Below, piece by piece: positions 1-7,914 of a stretch of 64,000 bases of DNA; within the stretch, counting starts at the first letter, position 1; each line of letters starts with the position of its first letter. Source of the stretch: Bacteroidota bacterium (GTDB taxonomy: Bacteria; Bacteroidota; Bacteroidia; Chitinophagales; Saprospiraceae). Location of the stretch: NCBI GenBank assembly GCA_963169325.1, contig CAUJEY010000272.1:1-64000 (forward strand), read 5' to 3'. The notes under the pieces were generated by a model, which worked only from the letters and a program-made list of their open reading frames with translations, did no database searches and was not told the origin of the DNA. The position numbers and the translations under genes are program-made.

Positions 1-100
1 AGATTTCTCGCTGCGCTCGAAATTAACACGGGAACACATGGCCTCACTGCGTTAGGAATGCCAGACGTATCCGGGAAATTTCGAGCGCAGCGAGAAATCT
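1..100. repeat. 24-bp perfect inverted repeat at window edge
   Basis: Bases 1-24 and 77-100 are exact reverse complements (core TTCTCGCTGCGCTCGAAATT) around a 52-base spacer. The left arm may continue beyond the window. No gene is seen between the arms. It could be a dispersed palindromic element or the end of one; no coding or tRNA signal supports another reading. Confidence 0.7.
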
Positions 101-185
101 GGGTATAAATTTGATTATCAACAGATTGTCATGTCGACCGAAGGGAGACATCTGATGCATCAATATGCGGATTTGTGGGTAATTG

Positions 186-258
186 ATAACCTTCAAACCC
201 TCAAACCAGAAACCTTCAAACCAGAAACCCTCAAACCTTCCAACCAGAAACCTTCACC
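186..258. repeat. Short-word tandem repeats upstream of pgk
   Basis: Variants of the words CTTCAAACC, CTCAAACC and AGAAAC repeat about nine times just before pgk. The copies are imperfect and not spaced like CRISPR repeats. They resemble the short-word repeats found in other intergenic gaps of this window. The rest of the 288-base leader holds no convincing ORF. Confidence 0.7.
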
Positions 259-288
259 CCAGCCGAAGCCCGCTTAAATTTTCAAAAT

Positions 289-1491
289 ATGAAACTCGAT
301 TTTAAAGACAAAAAAGCCCTTGTCCGGGTGGATTTCAATGTCCCCCTGGATAAACAATACAACATCACTGACGACACCCGTATCCGGGAAGCGCTGCCTA
401 CTATCCAGCATATTTTAGCGGAAGGCGGGGCGGTAATCCTGATGTCGCACCTGGGGCGTCCGTTGGAGAAACTGAATGCGGATGGCACGATCAACCGGGA
501 AAAGTTCACGCTCAACCACCTGGTCAAACACCTGCGCAAGAAATTGAAAACGAAGGTGCATTTCGCCGACGACTGCGTGGGCAAATCCGCCGTTAAGAAA
601 GCTGCGGCCCTGAAGCCGGGCGAGGTTTTGTTACTGGAAAACACCCGCTTTTACCCGGAAGAAGAAAAAGGCGATGCCGGATTTGCGCAAAAACTCGCTG
701 CACTGGCCGACGTTTACGTCAACGATGCATTCGGCACCGCGCACCGCGCACACGCCAGCACCACAATTGTGGCTAAATATTTTGATAAAAACCACAAGAG
801 CTTCGGCTTCCTGATGGAACGCGAGATCGAAAATGCCAACCGTGTGATGAGCAACCCCGAGCACCCGGTTACCTGTGTCGTCGGTGGCGCTAAAGTGAGT
901 GACAAGATTATTCTGCTGGAACGTTTCCTTGATTTTGCCGACAACATCATCGTGGGTGGCGCTATGGCCTACACGTTTATGCTGGCTAAAAAAGGAACCG
1001 TGGGTAATTCCCTGGTGGAACCCGACCGGGTGAAAGCCGCCAAAGAATTTATGAAAAAGGCGAAAGCCGCCGGCGTCAAAGTATTGTTGCCCAAAGACTC
1101 CGTCTGCGGCGATAAATTTGCTGCCGATGCCGCCGTTCAGGTACATCTCAGCCATCAGATACCCGACGGCTGGATGGGACTCGACATCGGTCCCTCGGCG
1201 ATTAAATCGTACAACCGGGTTATCCGCCTAAGCAAAACGATCATCTGGAACGGCCCCATGGGCGTTTTTGAGATGCCTGCTTTTGCCGAAGGCACCAAAT
1301 CTATAGCCAAGGCCGTGGCCCGCGCTACTAAAAACGGCGCATTCACGATGGTGGGCGGCGGCGATTCGGTAGCGGCCGTCAACCAGATGAAATTGGCCAA
1401 AAAAGTCAGCTTCGTCTCCACCGGCGGCGGCGCCATGCTGGAATATCTGGAAGGCAAGGAATTGCCGGGAATTAAGGCGATTACCGATTGA
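289..1491 (+). CDS. pgk: Phosphoglycerate kinase
   Basis: Cytosolic glycolytic enzyme that transfers the acyl phosphate of 1,3-bisphosphoglycerate to ADP. The 400-residue length is normal for bacterial PGK. Visible family motifs are RVDFNVPLD near residue 13, the substrate-binding region ILMSHLGRP near residue 50, NDAFGTAHR in the N-domain, and the nucleotide-site glycine loop GGGDSVAA near residue 356 followed by STGGGAMLEYLEG. The ATG at 289 gives the canonical N-terminus. No clear -7 box or Shine-Dalgarno is seen. A very long hairpin follows the stop codon and separates pgk from the convergent PI-PLC gene. Confidence 0.97.
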   Translation: MKLDFKDKKALVRVDFNVPLDKQYNITDDTRIREALPTIQHILAEGGAVILMSHLGRPLEKLNADGTINREKFTLNHLVKHLRKKLKTKVHFADDCVGKSAVKKAAALKPGEVLLLENTRFYPEEEKGDAGFAQKLAALADVYVNDAFGTAHRAHASTTIVAKYFDKNHKSFGFLMEREIENANRVMSNPEHPVTCVVGGAKVSDKIILLERFLDFADNIIVGGAMAYTFMLAKKGTVGNSLVEPDRVKAAKEFMKKAKAAGVKVLLPKDSVCGDKFAADAAVQVHLSHQIPDGWMGLDIGPSAIKSYNRVIRLSKTIIWNGPMGVFEMPAFAEGTKSIAKAVARATKNGAFTMVGGGDSVAAVNQMKLAKKVSFVSTGGGAMLEYLEGKELPGIKAITD

Positions 1492-1495
1492 CAAT

Positions 1496-1569
1496 TTACG
1501 ATTTACGATTTGTGTAGAGGGGCCCGTAGTGTAATCTACGGGCCCCTCTACACAAATCGTAAATCGTAA
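1496..1569. terminator. 34-bp perfect hairpin between convergent genes
   Basis: Arms 1496-1529 and 1536-1569 are exact reverse complements with a 6-base loop TGTAAT. The outer arm is made of the word TTACGATT, the inner part of GTAGAGGGGCCCGTAG. It lies 4 bases after the pgk stop and 21 bases from the stop of the convergent PI-PLC gene, so a bidirectional terminator is likely. It has no U-tract, and a mobile palindrome is an alternative. Confidence 0.75.
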
Positions 1570-1590
1570 GTCGTCAATCGTAAGTCGAAC

Positions 1591-2763
1591 TCATTCTTCA
1601 ATTTCACAATCCTTGGTATCATTCGGCGCAGTCACCGGGTTGGCCCGGGCGACACCCGCTGCCGGCAGTTTCACATAGTAACCAGTCCAGCCTGCCGTGG
1701 TGGCGCCACGCGGGTCGGGCCGGTAGTAATCGGTGGAAATGATTTGCGCACCGCATTCAAAAGCCGCATCCCGCCGACGGGTATCGCCGCTACGGGCTTC
1801 CTTGGTATCGGCATCCGCGCGAGTACGGACGATATAACCGGCTTCCACCCACCCTTTAATTTCGGAAATTAAATTGGTCGGGTCTTCGTATTTCAGGAAA
1901 GCAGCCTCCGGTTTGCCCGGTTCCGAAAAAACGAACATCACTCTCTCGTTCAGCGATGCATGTCCGTCGAGATAATCTGCAGTTTCTGTTCCCGAACCAT
2001 CCATTACAAACAAAACTTTTCCACGTGCTTCATGCATGTCCGGCCATCTGCTTTTGAGAATGGCTTCATTCAGCGTGGCAAATGCACCCCGCACCTCGTC
2101 GGGGGTAATTACCCCTTTAAGGTCTGACCCAAACACATCTTTTATTTCCTGATCAATGGTACCCAGGTTAGCCTTGCTAAAAGGAATCGTATTCGTGAAG
2201 GGCGCACCCAACATAGCGAAAGGATTATCCTCTTTCGGTTCAATCTGAATGACGATAGGTACGTGTTTTGAGTGTTGTTGCGACCACGACTTCACGGCAT
2301 TCAAGGCATCTTTAAACGTTAGAAAATGGGTGTTATAATCGAGGTCCGGGAAGTGCATTACTTTGAGCCCCGGTTGTAACAAAGATGGTTCACCGGATTC
2401 CGGCGACATGCCAAGTACAGCCAGCCCCATGCGGTTGTAAAACAGCCCGCCGGCCGGGTCGTCAAACACGTCCAACTCGATACTCCGCATGCCAAACGTG
2501 TTAAGTTGTGCATCCAGCGGTTCGTGCCCGTAGTCCCAGTCGTTGGGGTTGAATCCCTCCGGCAACATTTGTGGGTTATCGCGCATAAATTGCAGTATAG
2601 GACCATAAGTCATTTGGCGATAGCTGTTGTGACTTCCAACAACCTGTAATTGGTTTAGCCTGAGTTCCCCCACCCTTTCCGGGCAGCTCATGTCCTCTTT
2701 TTTACAAGATTCCAGGAATGGAACCACTAAGGCTAAAAGCAGAAACAATCGAAGGATTTTCAT
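1591..2763 (-). CDS. PI-PLC-like lipoprotein (calcium-dependent PLC-C1 type)
   Basis: Exported lipoprotein with a phosphatidylinositol-specific phospholipase C-like fold. The signal peptide ends in the lipobox LESC with Cys20 as the predicted lipidation site. The start of the barrel carries VVGSHNSYRQ (His45, likely first catalytic histidine), followed by KVMHFPDLDYNTH and the acidic strand IVIQIEPKE, which is the pattern of the calcium-dependent PLC-C1 family. The C-terminal part holds ISTDYYRPDPRG. It would hydrolyse a phosphodiester lipid or polyol substrate at the cell surface; the actual substrate is unknown. The gene is monocistronic and convergent with pgk. Confidence 0.85.
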   Translation of the reverse strand: MKILRLFLLLALVVPFLESCKKEDMSCPERVGELRLNQLQVVGSHNSYRQMTYGPILQFMRDNPQMLPEGFNPNDWDYGHEPLDAQLNTFGMRSIELDVFDDPAGGLFYNRMGLAVLGMSPESGEPSLLQPGLKVMHFPDLDYNTHFLTFKDALNAVKSWSQQHSKHVPIVIQIEPKEDNPFAMLGAPFTNTIPFSKANLGTIDQEIKDVFGSDLKGVITPDEVRGAFATLNEAILKSRWPDMHEARGKVLFVMDGSGTETADYLDGHASLNERVMFVFSEPGKPEAAFLKYEDPTNLISEIKGWVEAGYIVRTRADADTKEARSGDTRRRDAAFECGAQIISTDYYRPDPRGATTAGWTGYYVKLPAAGVARANPVTAPNDTKDCEIEE

Positions 2764-2874
2764 GATGTTTGGTTTTAGTCGTGTAAAAAATAAAAGAGCC
2801 TGTCAACGCGGCTATACGGCCGGGAATGACAGGCTCCTCTTTTAATTCAATTATATACGATTAACCGGCAAGGG

Positions 2875-3522
2875 TCACACCAATTCCTTTTTGGCTAAGT
2901 AGAAATCGACCATTTCCAAATTGGAAGCGAGACGTTCTTCCAGTTCGATCATCGTTTTAGGCGGCGGCACGATCACTTTTTCGCCTTTTTTCCAGTTCAG
3001 CGGCAGTGCTACTTTATACTCGTCGGCAGTCTGCATGGCTTCCAGTACACGTTTGATTTCCTCCATGTTGCGGCCAACATTGAGCGGATAATACATGATC
3101 AGCCGGATTTTTGCATTTGGATCGATGAAAAATACGGCGCGCACGGCAGCGGTTTCGCTGGCGTTAGGCTGCAACATGCCATACAGTTTCGCCACCTTCA
3201 TGTCAATATCGGCAATGATCGGAAAATGGAACAGTACGCCCGTTTTTTCCCGCACATTGTTCACCCACGCAATATGGGAATGAATACTGTCGATACTCAG
3301 ACCGATCAGTTTGGTATTGTGTTGTTCGAAGTAGTCTTTTTCTTTGGCAAAGCCAGTGAGTTCCGTCGTGCACACGGGGGTAAAGTCGGCCGGGTGGGAA
3401 AACAGAATCGTCCATTTACCTTTAATATAATCGGAAAATTTGAGTTTTCCGATGGTTGTCATGGCTTCAAAGTCGGGAGCCGGATCGCCGATAAGCGGCA
3501 TATTATACAATTGAGTATCCAT
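2875..3522 (-). CDS. 1-Cys peroxiredoxin (Prx6-like)
   Basis: Thiol peroxidase reducing hydrogen peroxide or organic hydroperoxides. The 215-residue protein has the AhpC/TSA motif PADFTPVC with peroxidatic Cys51 and no other cysteine, so it belongs to the 1-Cys class and needs an external thiol reductant. The C-terminal dimer region LPLNWKKGEKVIVPPP is typical of the Prx6 branch. An upstream in-frame ATG at 3558 would add 12 residues (with VHFNNYSI) absent from the usual N-terminus, so the ATG at 3522 (MDTQLYNM) is preferred. It stands alone between two lipoprotein genes, with no neighbouring reductase. Confidence 0.93.
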   Translation of the reverse strand: MDTQLYNMPLIGDPAPDFEAMTTIGKLKFSDYIKGKWTILFSHPADFTPVCTTELTGFAKEKDYFEQHNTKLIGLSIDSIHSHIAWVNNVREKTGVLFHFPIIADIDMKVAKLYGMLQPNASETAAVRAVFFIDPNAKIRLIMYYPLNVGRNMEEIKRVLEAMQTADEYKVALPLNWKKGEKVIVPPPKTMIELEERLASNLEMVDFYLAKKELV

Positions 3523-3704
3523 AATTGAATAATTGTTAAAGTGTACCTTAAAAGTCATTGAATTGGGTTATTCCAAACAAGAATGTTTGTCATTCCCACG
3601 GATGATCCCCGGCAAAACCGGTTCAAATCGTAGTGCAAAGGTGCTCACCTTGTATTGCGGATACTATGGCTAATTCGGGGTTGTTCCGGCACTTTTTACC
3701 TGTG

Positions 3705-4427
3705 CTATTTCTTGACCACACTTCCGGAGCCGGAAATATGTTCCTCCACCACCGGATTGCCTTTATATTGCACATGCCCACTGCCCGAAATATGCGCAAT
3801 TAATTTTTCAGATACCTGTACGCGTACCATCCCAGACCCGCTGACCCGTGTTTCAGCTATTTTAACCGGACACTGGAAGGCATCAATTTCGCCGCTCCCC
3901 GATAGATTGGCATCCAGTTCCTCCCCGCGTCCTTTTAACTCTAAGGTACCGCTGCCACTCACATGGGCGGCAATGTAAGCGTAATCCAGGTCGTTCATGT
4001 CCATTCTTCCCGAGCCCGACAAACTGAGGTTCATGGTAGCGCCAGTGAAGGCGCCGTGCGTATGCAGATGAGCGCTGCCGCTCATATCCACATTTTTTAG
4101 TTCCGGCATGGTAATTTCAATTTCTAAATCGTCAACGTCGCGCACGTTGTGAGAAAAATAGACGTGGAGATAGCCGTTTTTGACCTCTGTTTCCAGGTAC
4201 GGTAAAAGCGACTCCTCGGCGGTCACTTTTACGCTAAAGGTCTCCCCTTTGGTGATATGTATCTCTCCGGAGACGGAAGTTTCCAAGCTTTTAAATCCTT
4301 GCACATTTCGGTTTTCGGTCAAAATATCCCCTTCGCCTTTGATCGCAGTCGGATCGCAAGCAGTGAAAAGTAACAAGGCAGGCAAAGCCAACAGGGAAAT
4401 CGTTTTTACAATGGATTGGGTACGCAT
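3705..4427 (-). CDS. GIN-domain (DUF2807) lipoprotein
   Basis: Predicted surface or periplasmic lipoprotein of 240 residues. The N-terminus is a signal peptide with lipobox FTAC (Cys24). The body is a repetitive beta-solenoid-like sheet with many SGSG turns (LSGSGRMDM, VSGSGTLEL, LSGSGEIDA, VSGSGMVRV, ISGSGHV), the signature of the putative auto-transporter adhesin head GIN domain common in Bacteroidota. Its function is not established. It follows the DUF4403 lipoprotein on the same strand, but a long palindrome at 4520-4593 separates them, so co-transcription is doubtful. Confidence 0.9.
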   Translation of the reverse strand: MRTQSIVKTISLLALPALLLFTACDPTAIKGEGDILTENRNVQGFKSLETSVSGEIHITKGETFSVKVTAEESLLPYLETEVKNGYLHVYFSHNVRDVDDLEIEITMPELKNVDMSGSAHLHTHGAFTGATMNLSLSGSGRMDMNDLDYAYIAAHVSGSGTLELKGRGEELDANLSGSGEIDAFQCPVKIAETRVSGSGMVRVQVSEKLIAHISGSGHVQYKGNPVVEEHISGSGSVVKK

Positions 4428-4519
4428 AGCTTAAATTTTAAGTGTGTGAATCATTTACAGCTTGATTGACACCCTATGCGTCCGGTGAGGTTGCAGTTTA
4501 AGAAATGCTTAACCATTTA

Positions 4520-4593
4520 TGCTGTGGGGCGAATTTTTAATTCGCCTGATCTGAGGTGCGTATATCAGGCGAATTAAAATTCGCCCCACAGCA
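4520..4593. terminator. Palindromic repeat, GGGGCGAATT family, copy A
   Basis: Left arm 4520-4550 (TGCTGTGGGGCGAATT and on) pairs with right arm 4564-4593 with one bulged T, around a 13-base loop. It lies 6 bases after the stop of the DUF4403 gene and could terminate it. The same core recurs near 7424, 9875 and 55815, so it is also a dispersed repeat family. Confidence 0.75.
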
Positions 4594-4599
4594 CAGCCG

Positions 4600-5976
4600 T
4601 TAAAGGCCTTTAACATCCACGCTTAGCTTCCCTTTTGAGAAAAGATCCACCCGGATACCCGATGCGGTCACCTGTGTTTTTTCTACGGTAATGCTGTCTA
4701 CGGTACCGGTAAGCACCACGCCGGGCTGGATGGGGTAATAATTAAGGGTTTGCTGCACCGATTTTTTAAGTTCGCTGATATTTTCGTCCAATGGGAAAGT
4801 CATGGCTTCGCGCATCCGTTTTTTGATGGGGCCGGAGAACAACCAGGATGCCGATTTGAGCAAAAAACTACGTGTATCCGTATGAAAATCGAGGTCAGTT
4901 ACCTCAATTCTGTTTTTTTCCACGTTCATCACCGGTTTACCGATGAAATAAATATTGCCGTTGAAAGAGCCGCTGAGTTTGGAGTTGACCACGACACGGT
5001 CGTTGTTGCCCCAAAGTTGGATATCGTCTACGGTAACTTTATTATTGCCGGATTCGAATACCTGCCCCACCATCATGGTTTTAGCCAAACGCTCCGCTTC
5101 CGCAAACGGTACGTCGGTGGCAATACGCACCTGAAACTCCTCGGGCGCATCGTTGATATGAGTCAGATTTGGCAGGTTTGAATTTTCCCGAAAAGTAGGT
5201 TTTTCACCAAAAGTCACGTCGTTCAGGCAGTCCACGGCTATTTTGGCCCGGATGGTGGTCCAGTCCGAGACCAGGGGCGTCATGCCGATGGAGATCGGGG
5301 TGGTTTTGACCCACATCCTGTACTGTTCGTCGAGCAGCACGGGGGCCTGCAGGGCGTTCCAGGCTTCCTGTACGTAGGGTTTCAGGGTAAATTGCTGACT
5401 GATGGTGCGGTCCAGGGTCTGGCTCAGCGTTTTTTTGCTGCGGTTTAGGGCGAGGTTGGCAATCGTTTCGATACCCACATTGCCGAGCCCGGTTTTGAGT
5501 ACCGGTTTGGTCAGCCATTCATGGTATTCCACCTCGGTGTAGGTGTTCAGTGACCAGTCTGCATTCAGGGTATAGGTGGTTTTCAGGTTGAGCGCCAGTT
5601 CACCTTCCGCTTCCGCCGTCCCGATAAACATCTTCTGTTTGGCCCAGATTTTCACCGGTACCCGGTATTTCAGCGCGCCTCCCGTAAGCGACATGGTAAT
5701 CGGCTGGGTTTTGCTCACTTTCATCATCAGGTCGTCGTTTCCATTGTCGGTGTACGAGTTGTCTTCATACAAAACCCCTTGCAGCCGGGTGTTCAGGCTA
5801 TTGACCAGGTCGTTGACGGAAATATTCACCGGGATGGTGATCGTGGAGACCAGGGGCGGTTCGGCGACGGCGTTGTATTGTTCGCCCGGATTGGGGGCGC
5901 TTGCATTTTTAGTCGATTTACAAAAGGAGAAGAAACCCATGAGGGCTAAGATAAAAAGGAATGAAGTATGTTGCAT
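4600..5976 (-). CDS. DUF4403 family lipoprotein
   Basis: Secreted lipoprotein of 458 residues: hydrophobic leader with lipobox FSFC (Cys19), then a region matching DUF4403 proteins of Bacteroidota. Characteristic stretches are INISVNDLVNSLN-like near residue 53, a lipid-binding-like beta segment repeated twice (residues about 95-150 and 330-370), and IQPGVVLTGTVDSITVE near the C-terminus. The duplicated layout recalls tubular lipid-binding folds, but that is inference. Function unknown. A TATATTTG box lies about 95 bases upstream (6072-6079), implying a moderately long leader. Confidence 0.8.
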   Translation of the reverse strand: MQHTSFLFILALMGFFSFCKSTKNASAPNPGEQYNAVAEPPLVSTITIPVNISVNDLVNSLNTRLQGVLYEDNSYTDNGNDDLMMKVSKTQPITMSLTGGALKYRVPVKIWAKQKMFIGTAEAEGELALNLKTTYTLNADWSLNTYTEVEYHEWLTKPVLKTGLGNVGIETIANLALNRSKKTLSQTLDRTISQQFTLKPYVQEAWNALQAPVLLDEQYRMWVKTTPISIGMTPLVSDWTTIRAKIAVDCLNDVTFGEKPTFRENSNLPNLTHINDAPEEFQVRIATDVPFAEAERLAKTMMVGQVFESGNNKVTVDDIQLWGNNDRVVVNSKLSGSFNGNIYFIGKPVMNVEKNRIEVTDLDFHTDTRSFLLKSASWLFSGPIKKRMREAMTFPLDENISELKKSVQQTLNYYPIQPGVVLTGTVDSITVEKTQVTASGIRVDLFSKGKLSVDVKGL

Positions 5977-6071
5977 GGTTAAAGCTGAGATATCAGTTCC
6001 TCAATTGGTTCTTCCAGATTCATTTGGGAAACAGCAGTTTCAAAACGTTGGCGGTCAAAGTATTTTGACAA

Positions 6072-6079
6072 CAAATATA
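6072..6079 (-). promoter_or_regulatory. Candidate -7 box for the DUF4403 gene
   Basis: On the minus strand this reads TATATTTG, an exact TAnnTTTG match, about 95 bases before the DUF4403 start at 5976. No clear TTTG -33 element was found at 17-20 bases. Confidence 0.35.
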
Positions 6080-6110
6080 TGCGGATTTTCAGGGCTTATA
6101 CAAAACTGTA

Positions 6111-7388
6111 TCACCGAAGCCCGTTCAGCAGCCCCGACTTTTCCAAATGTTCCCGGCAGGGTTTGGCGCAAGGGCAGCGCCGGTTGGCTTTCCGGTTGCT
6201 GCCGTTGGCTTCAAATTCGTACACCAGCACTTCCACGAAATGCCGTTCGCTTACGGGCAGTTTGGCGATATCGTAAGGCAGCAGGGAGGTGGCGTTTTCG
6301 AGCCATTTTTGCGCCTCGGCGCGTTCGATGGTTTTGCCGTTCGAGCCGGCCGGTTGATCCGTTACGGCAAATACGAACACCCGGAAGTACCCTTTGTTGG
6401 GCACAAACATGGAAGATAAATAATCCATGATACCGCCGCTGCCTTCGCTCACCGGGTAGTCTACCCAGCGGTGTTGCTCGGGTTTGCTGGCGCCGTCGGC
6501 AGTGAATTGTTCGAGACGGGTTACCAGGGCGAATCCGTTGGGCAGGTAGTGGTAACTGCGCGACCAGTAGCGCCGGTTATCCAGGGCCTTTTGCAGCCAG
6601 TCGTCGACGGCGCCGAGGGTCTTGAAACGCCCCGCCATGTTGCGCTGCACGGTATACCGTTCGGCGCAAGTGGGCGGCGGCCAGGGAAAGGAGCGCAGGC
6701 CGGCTTGTTGCACCTTGTTTTCATCTTCGTAATATGCCAGGCTCCCGAGTCCCTGTATGGCGGCATCTGCGCGCGCCCAGCCCCGGGCGATAGCGGCCTG
6801 GCGCTCCTGGGCGGATACCGTGCCGTGCCCGGTAAATAAATAGGGTTTATTCCTGTTTTTTATCACCAAGGGCGCCGTACGCTGCCAACTGAACCCCTGT
6901 TCTGCATAGCGCCATTCTACCATCCGCAGCGCATTTTGCTCGTCGGTGAGGTGAGATTTAAACAGCACATAGCCCATAAACTGATCGGCGTCTAATTCTT
7001 CGTCGCGCCGGCAACAAGCCTCGAACCGGTGCCCGTTGAGCAAGTGGCCGATCTCGTGCGCCAGCAGCGCGTAGGCCTCCAGCGGTGTGGGCAGGTGGTA
7101 GAAAAAGTCCTGGCTGTAGAGCAGATAACGTTTGTCGCCGTCGAGGACTGCCGCCACGCTGGACACGTTGGTTTGCACCAATTCAAAATTGGCTTCCCGG
7201 CCGGCCCAGCCCAGGATTTTCCCGACGGCCTGCGGCACGCTTTCGTTGAGTTCGAAGCGGTAGAGCTCGTTTTCGATGGTATCGCCCCAGTATTGGCAGT
7301 AGTTTTTGGCGGAGAGATCGAGCAGGTCCTGGGCAGGAAGTGCGAAAGCGGGTAGTAAAAACAGGAGGAGAATGGAAATGCTGCGCAT
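6111..7388 (-). CDS. Secreted HEIGH-motif metallopeptidase
   Basis: Predicted exported zinc metallopeptidase of 425 residues. A signal peptide (residues 1-20, ending LPAQ) precedes an M48-like domain with LLAHEIGHLLNGH (HEIGH 111-115: two zinc histidines and the catalytic glutamate) and EELDADQF near 130-137, the usual third-ligand region. The C-terminal 250 residues are not recognised; the last 20 hold three cysteines. The N-terminal half is clearly paralogous to the next gene upstream (AVxDGKR-LYS-AHEIGH-LNGH pattern). The ATG at 7388 gives a clean signal peptide and lies 22 bases after a TACTTTTG box, so longer ORF versions are rejected. Confidence 0.85.
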   Translation of the reverse strand: MRSISILLLFLLPAFALPAQDLLDLSAKNYCQYWGDTIENELYRFELNESVPQAVGKILGWAGREANFELVQTNVSSVAAVLDGDKRYLLYSQDFFYHLPTPLEAYALLAHEIGHLLNGHRFEACCRRDEELDADQFMGYVLFKSHLTDEQNALRMVEWRYAEQGFSWQRTAPLVIKNRNKPYLFTGHGTVSAQERQAAIARGWARADAAIQGLGSLAYYEDENKVQQAGLRSFPWPPPTCAERYTVQRNMAGRFKTLGAVDDWLQKALDNRRYWSRSYHYLPNGFALVTRLEQFTADGASKPEQHRWVDYPVSEGSGGIMDYLSSMFVPNKGYFRVFVFAVTDQPAGSNGKTIERAEAQKWLENATSLLPYDIAKLPVSERHFVEVLVYEFEANGSNRKANRRCPCAKPCREHLEKSGLLNGLR

Positions 7389-7410
7389 GGCAAATGGTTT
7401 TGGTGGGGAG

Positions 7411-7418
7411 CAAAAGTA
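7411..7418 (-). promoter_or_regulatory. Candidate -7 box of the HEIGH peptidase gene
   Basis: Minus strand TACTTTTG, an exact TAnnTTTG match, 22 bases before the start at 7388. The bases beyond it belong to the GGGGCGAATT palindrome, so the -33 region has been replaced by or built from repeat sequence. The second peptidase gene has a near-identical context at 9860-9867, with TACTTTTA. Confidence 0.5.
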
Positions 7419-7835
7419 CGTGATGTGGGGCGAATTTTCAATTCGCCCACTCGCGAGCGGCAATTCTCGGTTTGTACGATCGACCCGGTTTTCGAGGTGT
7501 AGTCTGCGAGGCACGAGCAGGCGACATCTCGAAAACCATCTATGAATACACCATTTAAGGTTGAAAAGGGTGTCGTTTCAACTGTTTTTGAGATGTCGCC
7601 TGCTCGTGCCTCGCAGACTACACCTCAAAAACCAGATTAAGAATACCATTTAAGGTTGAAAAAGGTGTCGTTTCAACTTTTTTTGAGATGTCGCCTGCTC
7701 GTACCTCGCAGACGACACCTCAAAAACCGGCCATTTCCGATAAACTGAAAATCGTCCGCTCGCAAGTAGCAAATTGCAATTCGCCCGCTCGCGAGCAGGC
7801 GAATTAATCCCGAGAAATCGGGACGCCCCACACAA
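7419..7835. repeat. Nested palindromic repeat cluster between the two peptidases
   Basis: This gap of about 500 bases holds no gene. The outer halves are a broken GGGGCGAATT-family palindrome: GTGGGGCGAATTTTCAATTCGCC near 7426 (shortened here to its core GGGGCGAATTTTCAATTCGC) and the opposite arm, ending in CGCCCCACAC, near 7833. Inside lie three copies of a 50-base unit: 7487-7537, 7584-7633 and 7679-7728. The first is inverted relative to the others and is bounded by GGTTTTCGAG and CTCGAAAACC. The last two sit in a direct tandem of about 95 bases that also contains ACCATTTAAGGTTGAAAA. Confidence 0.8.
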
Positions 7836-7914
7836 CACGCCCGATGATTTAAAATGGTTCGCAACAACACTTTCAGCCCCCTTCCCAAAGGTAAAAAAGT
7901 AAAAATCCCAAATC

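Noticed and set aside
186-258. Possible CRISPR array from repeated CTTCAAACC words
   Set aside because: The units are 8-10 bases, directly adjacent, imperfect and without unique spacers; no cas genes are nearby.
7419-7914. DGR reverse transcriptase or accessory gene next to the candidate VR
   Set aside because: Neither strand in the gaps nor any neighbouring gene encodes a reverse transcriptase or four-helix accessory protein; the gap holds only repeats.
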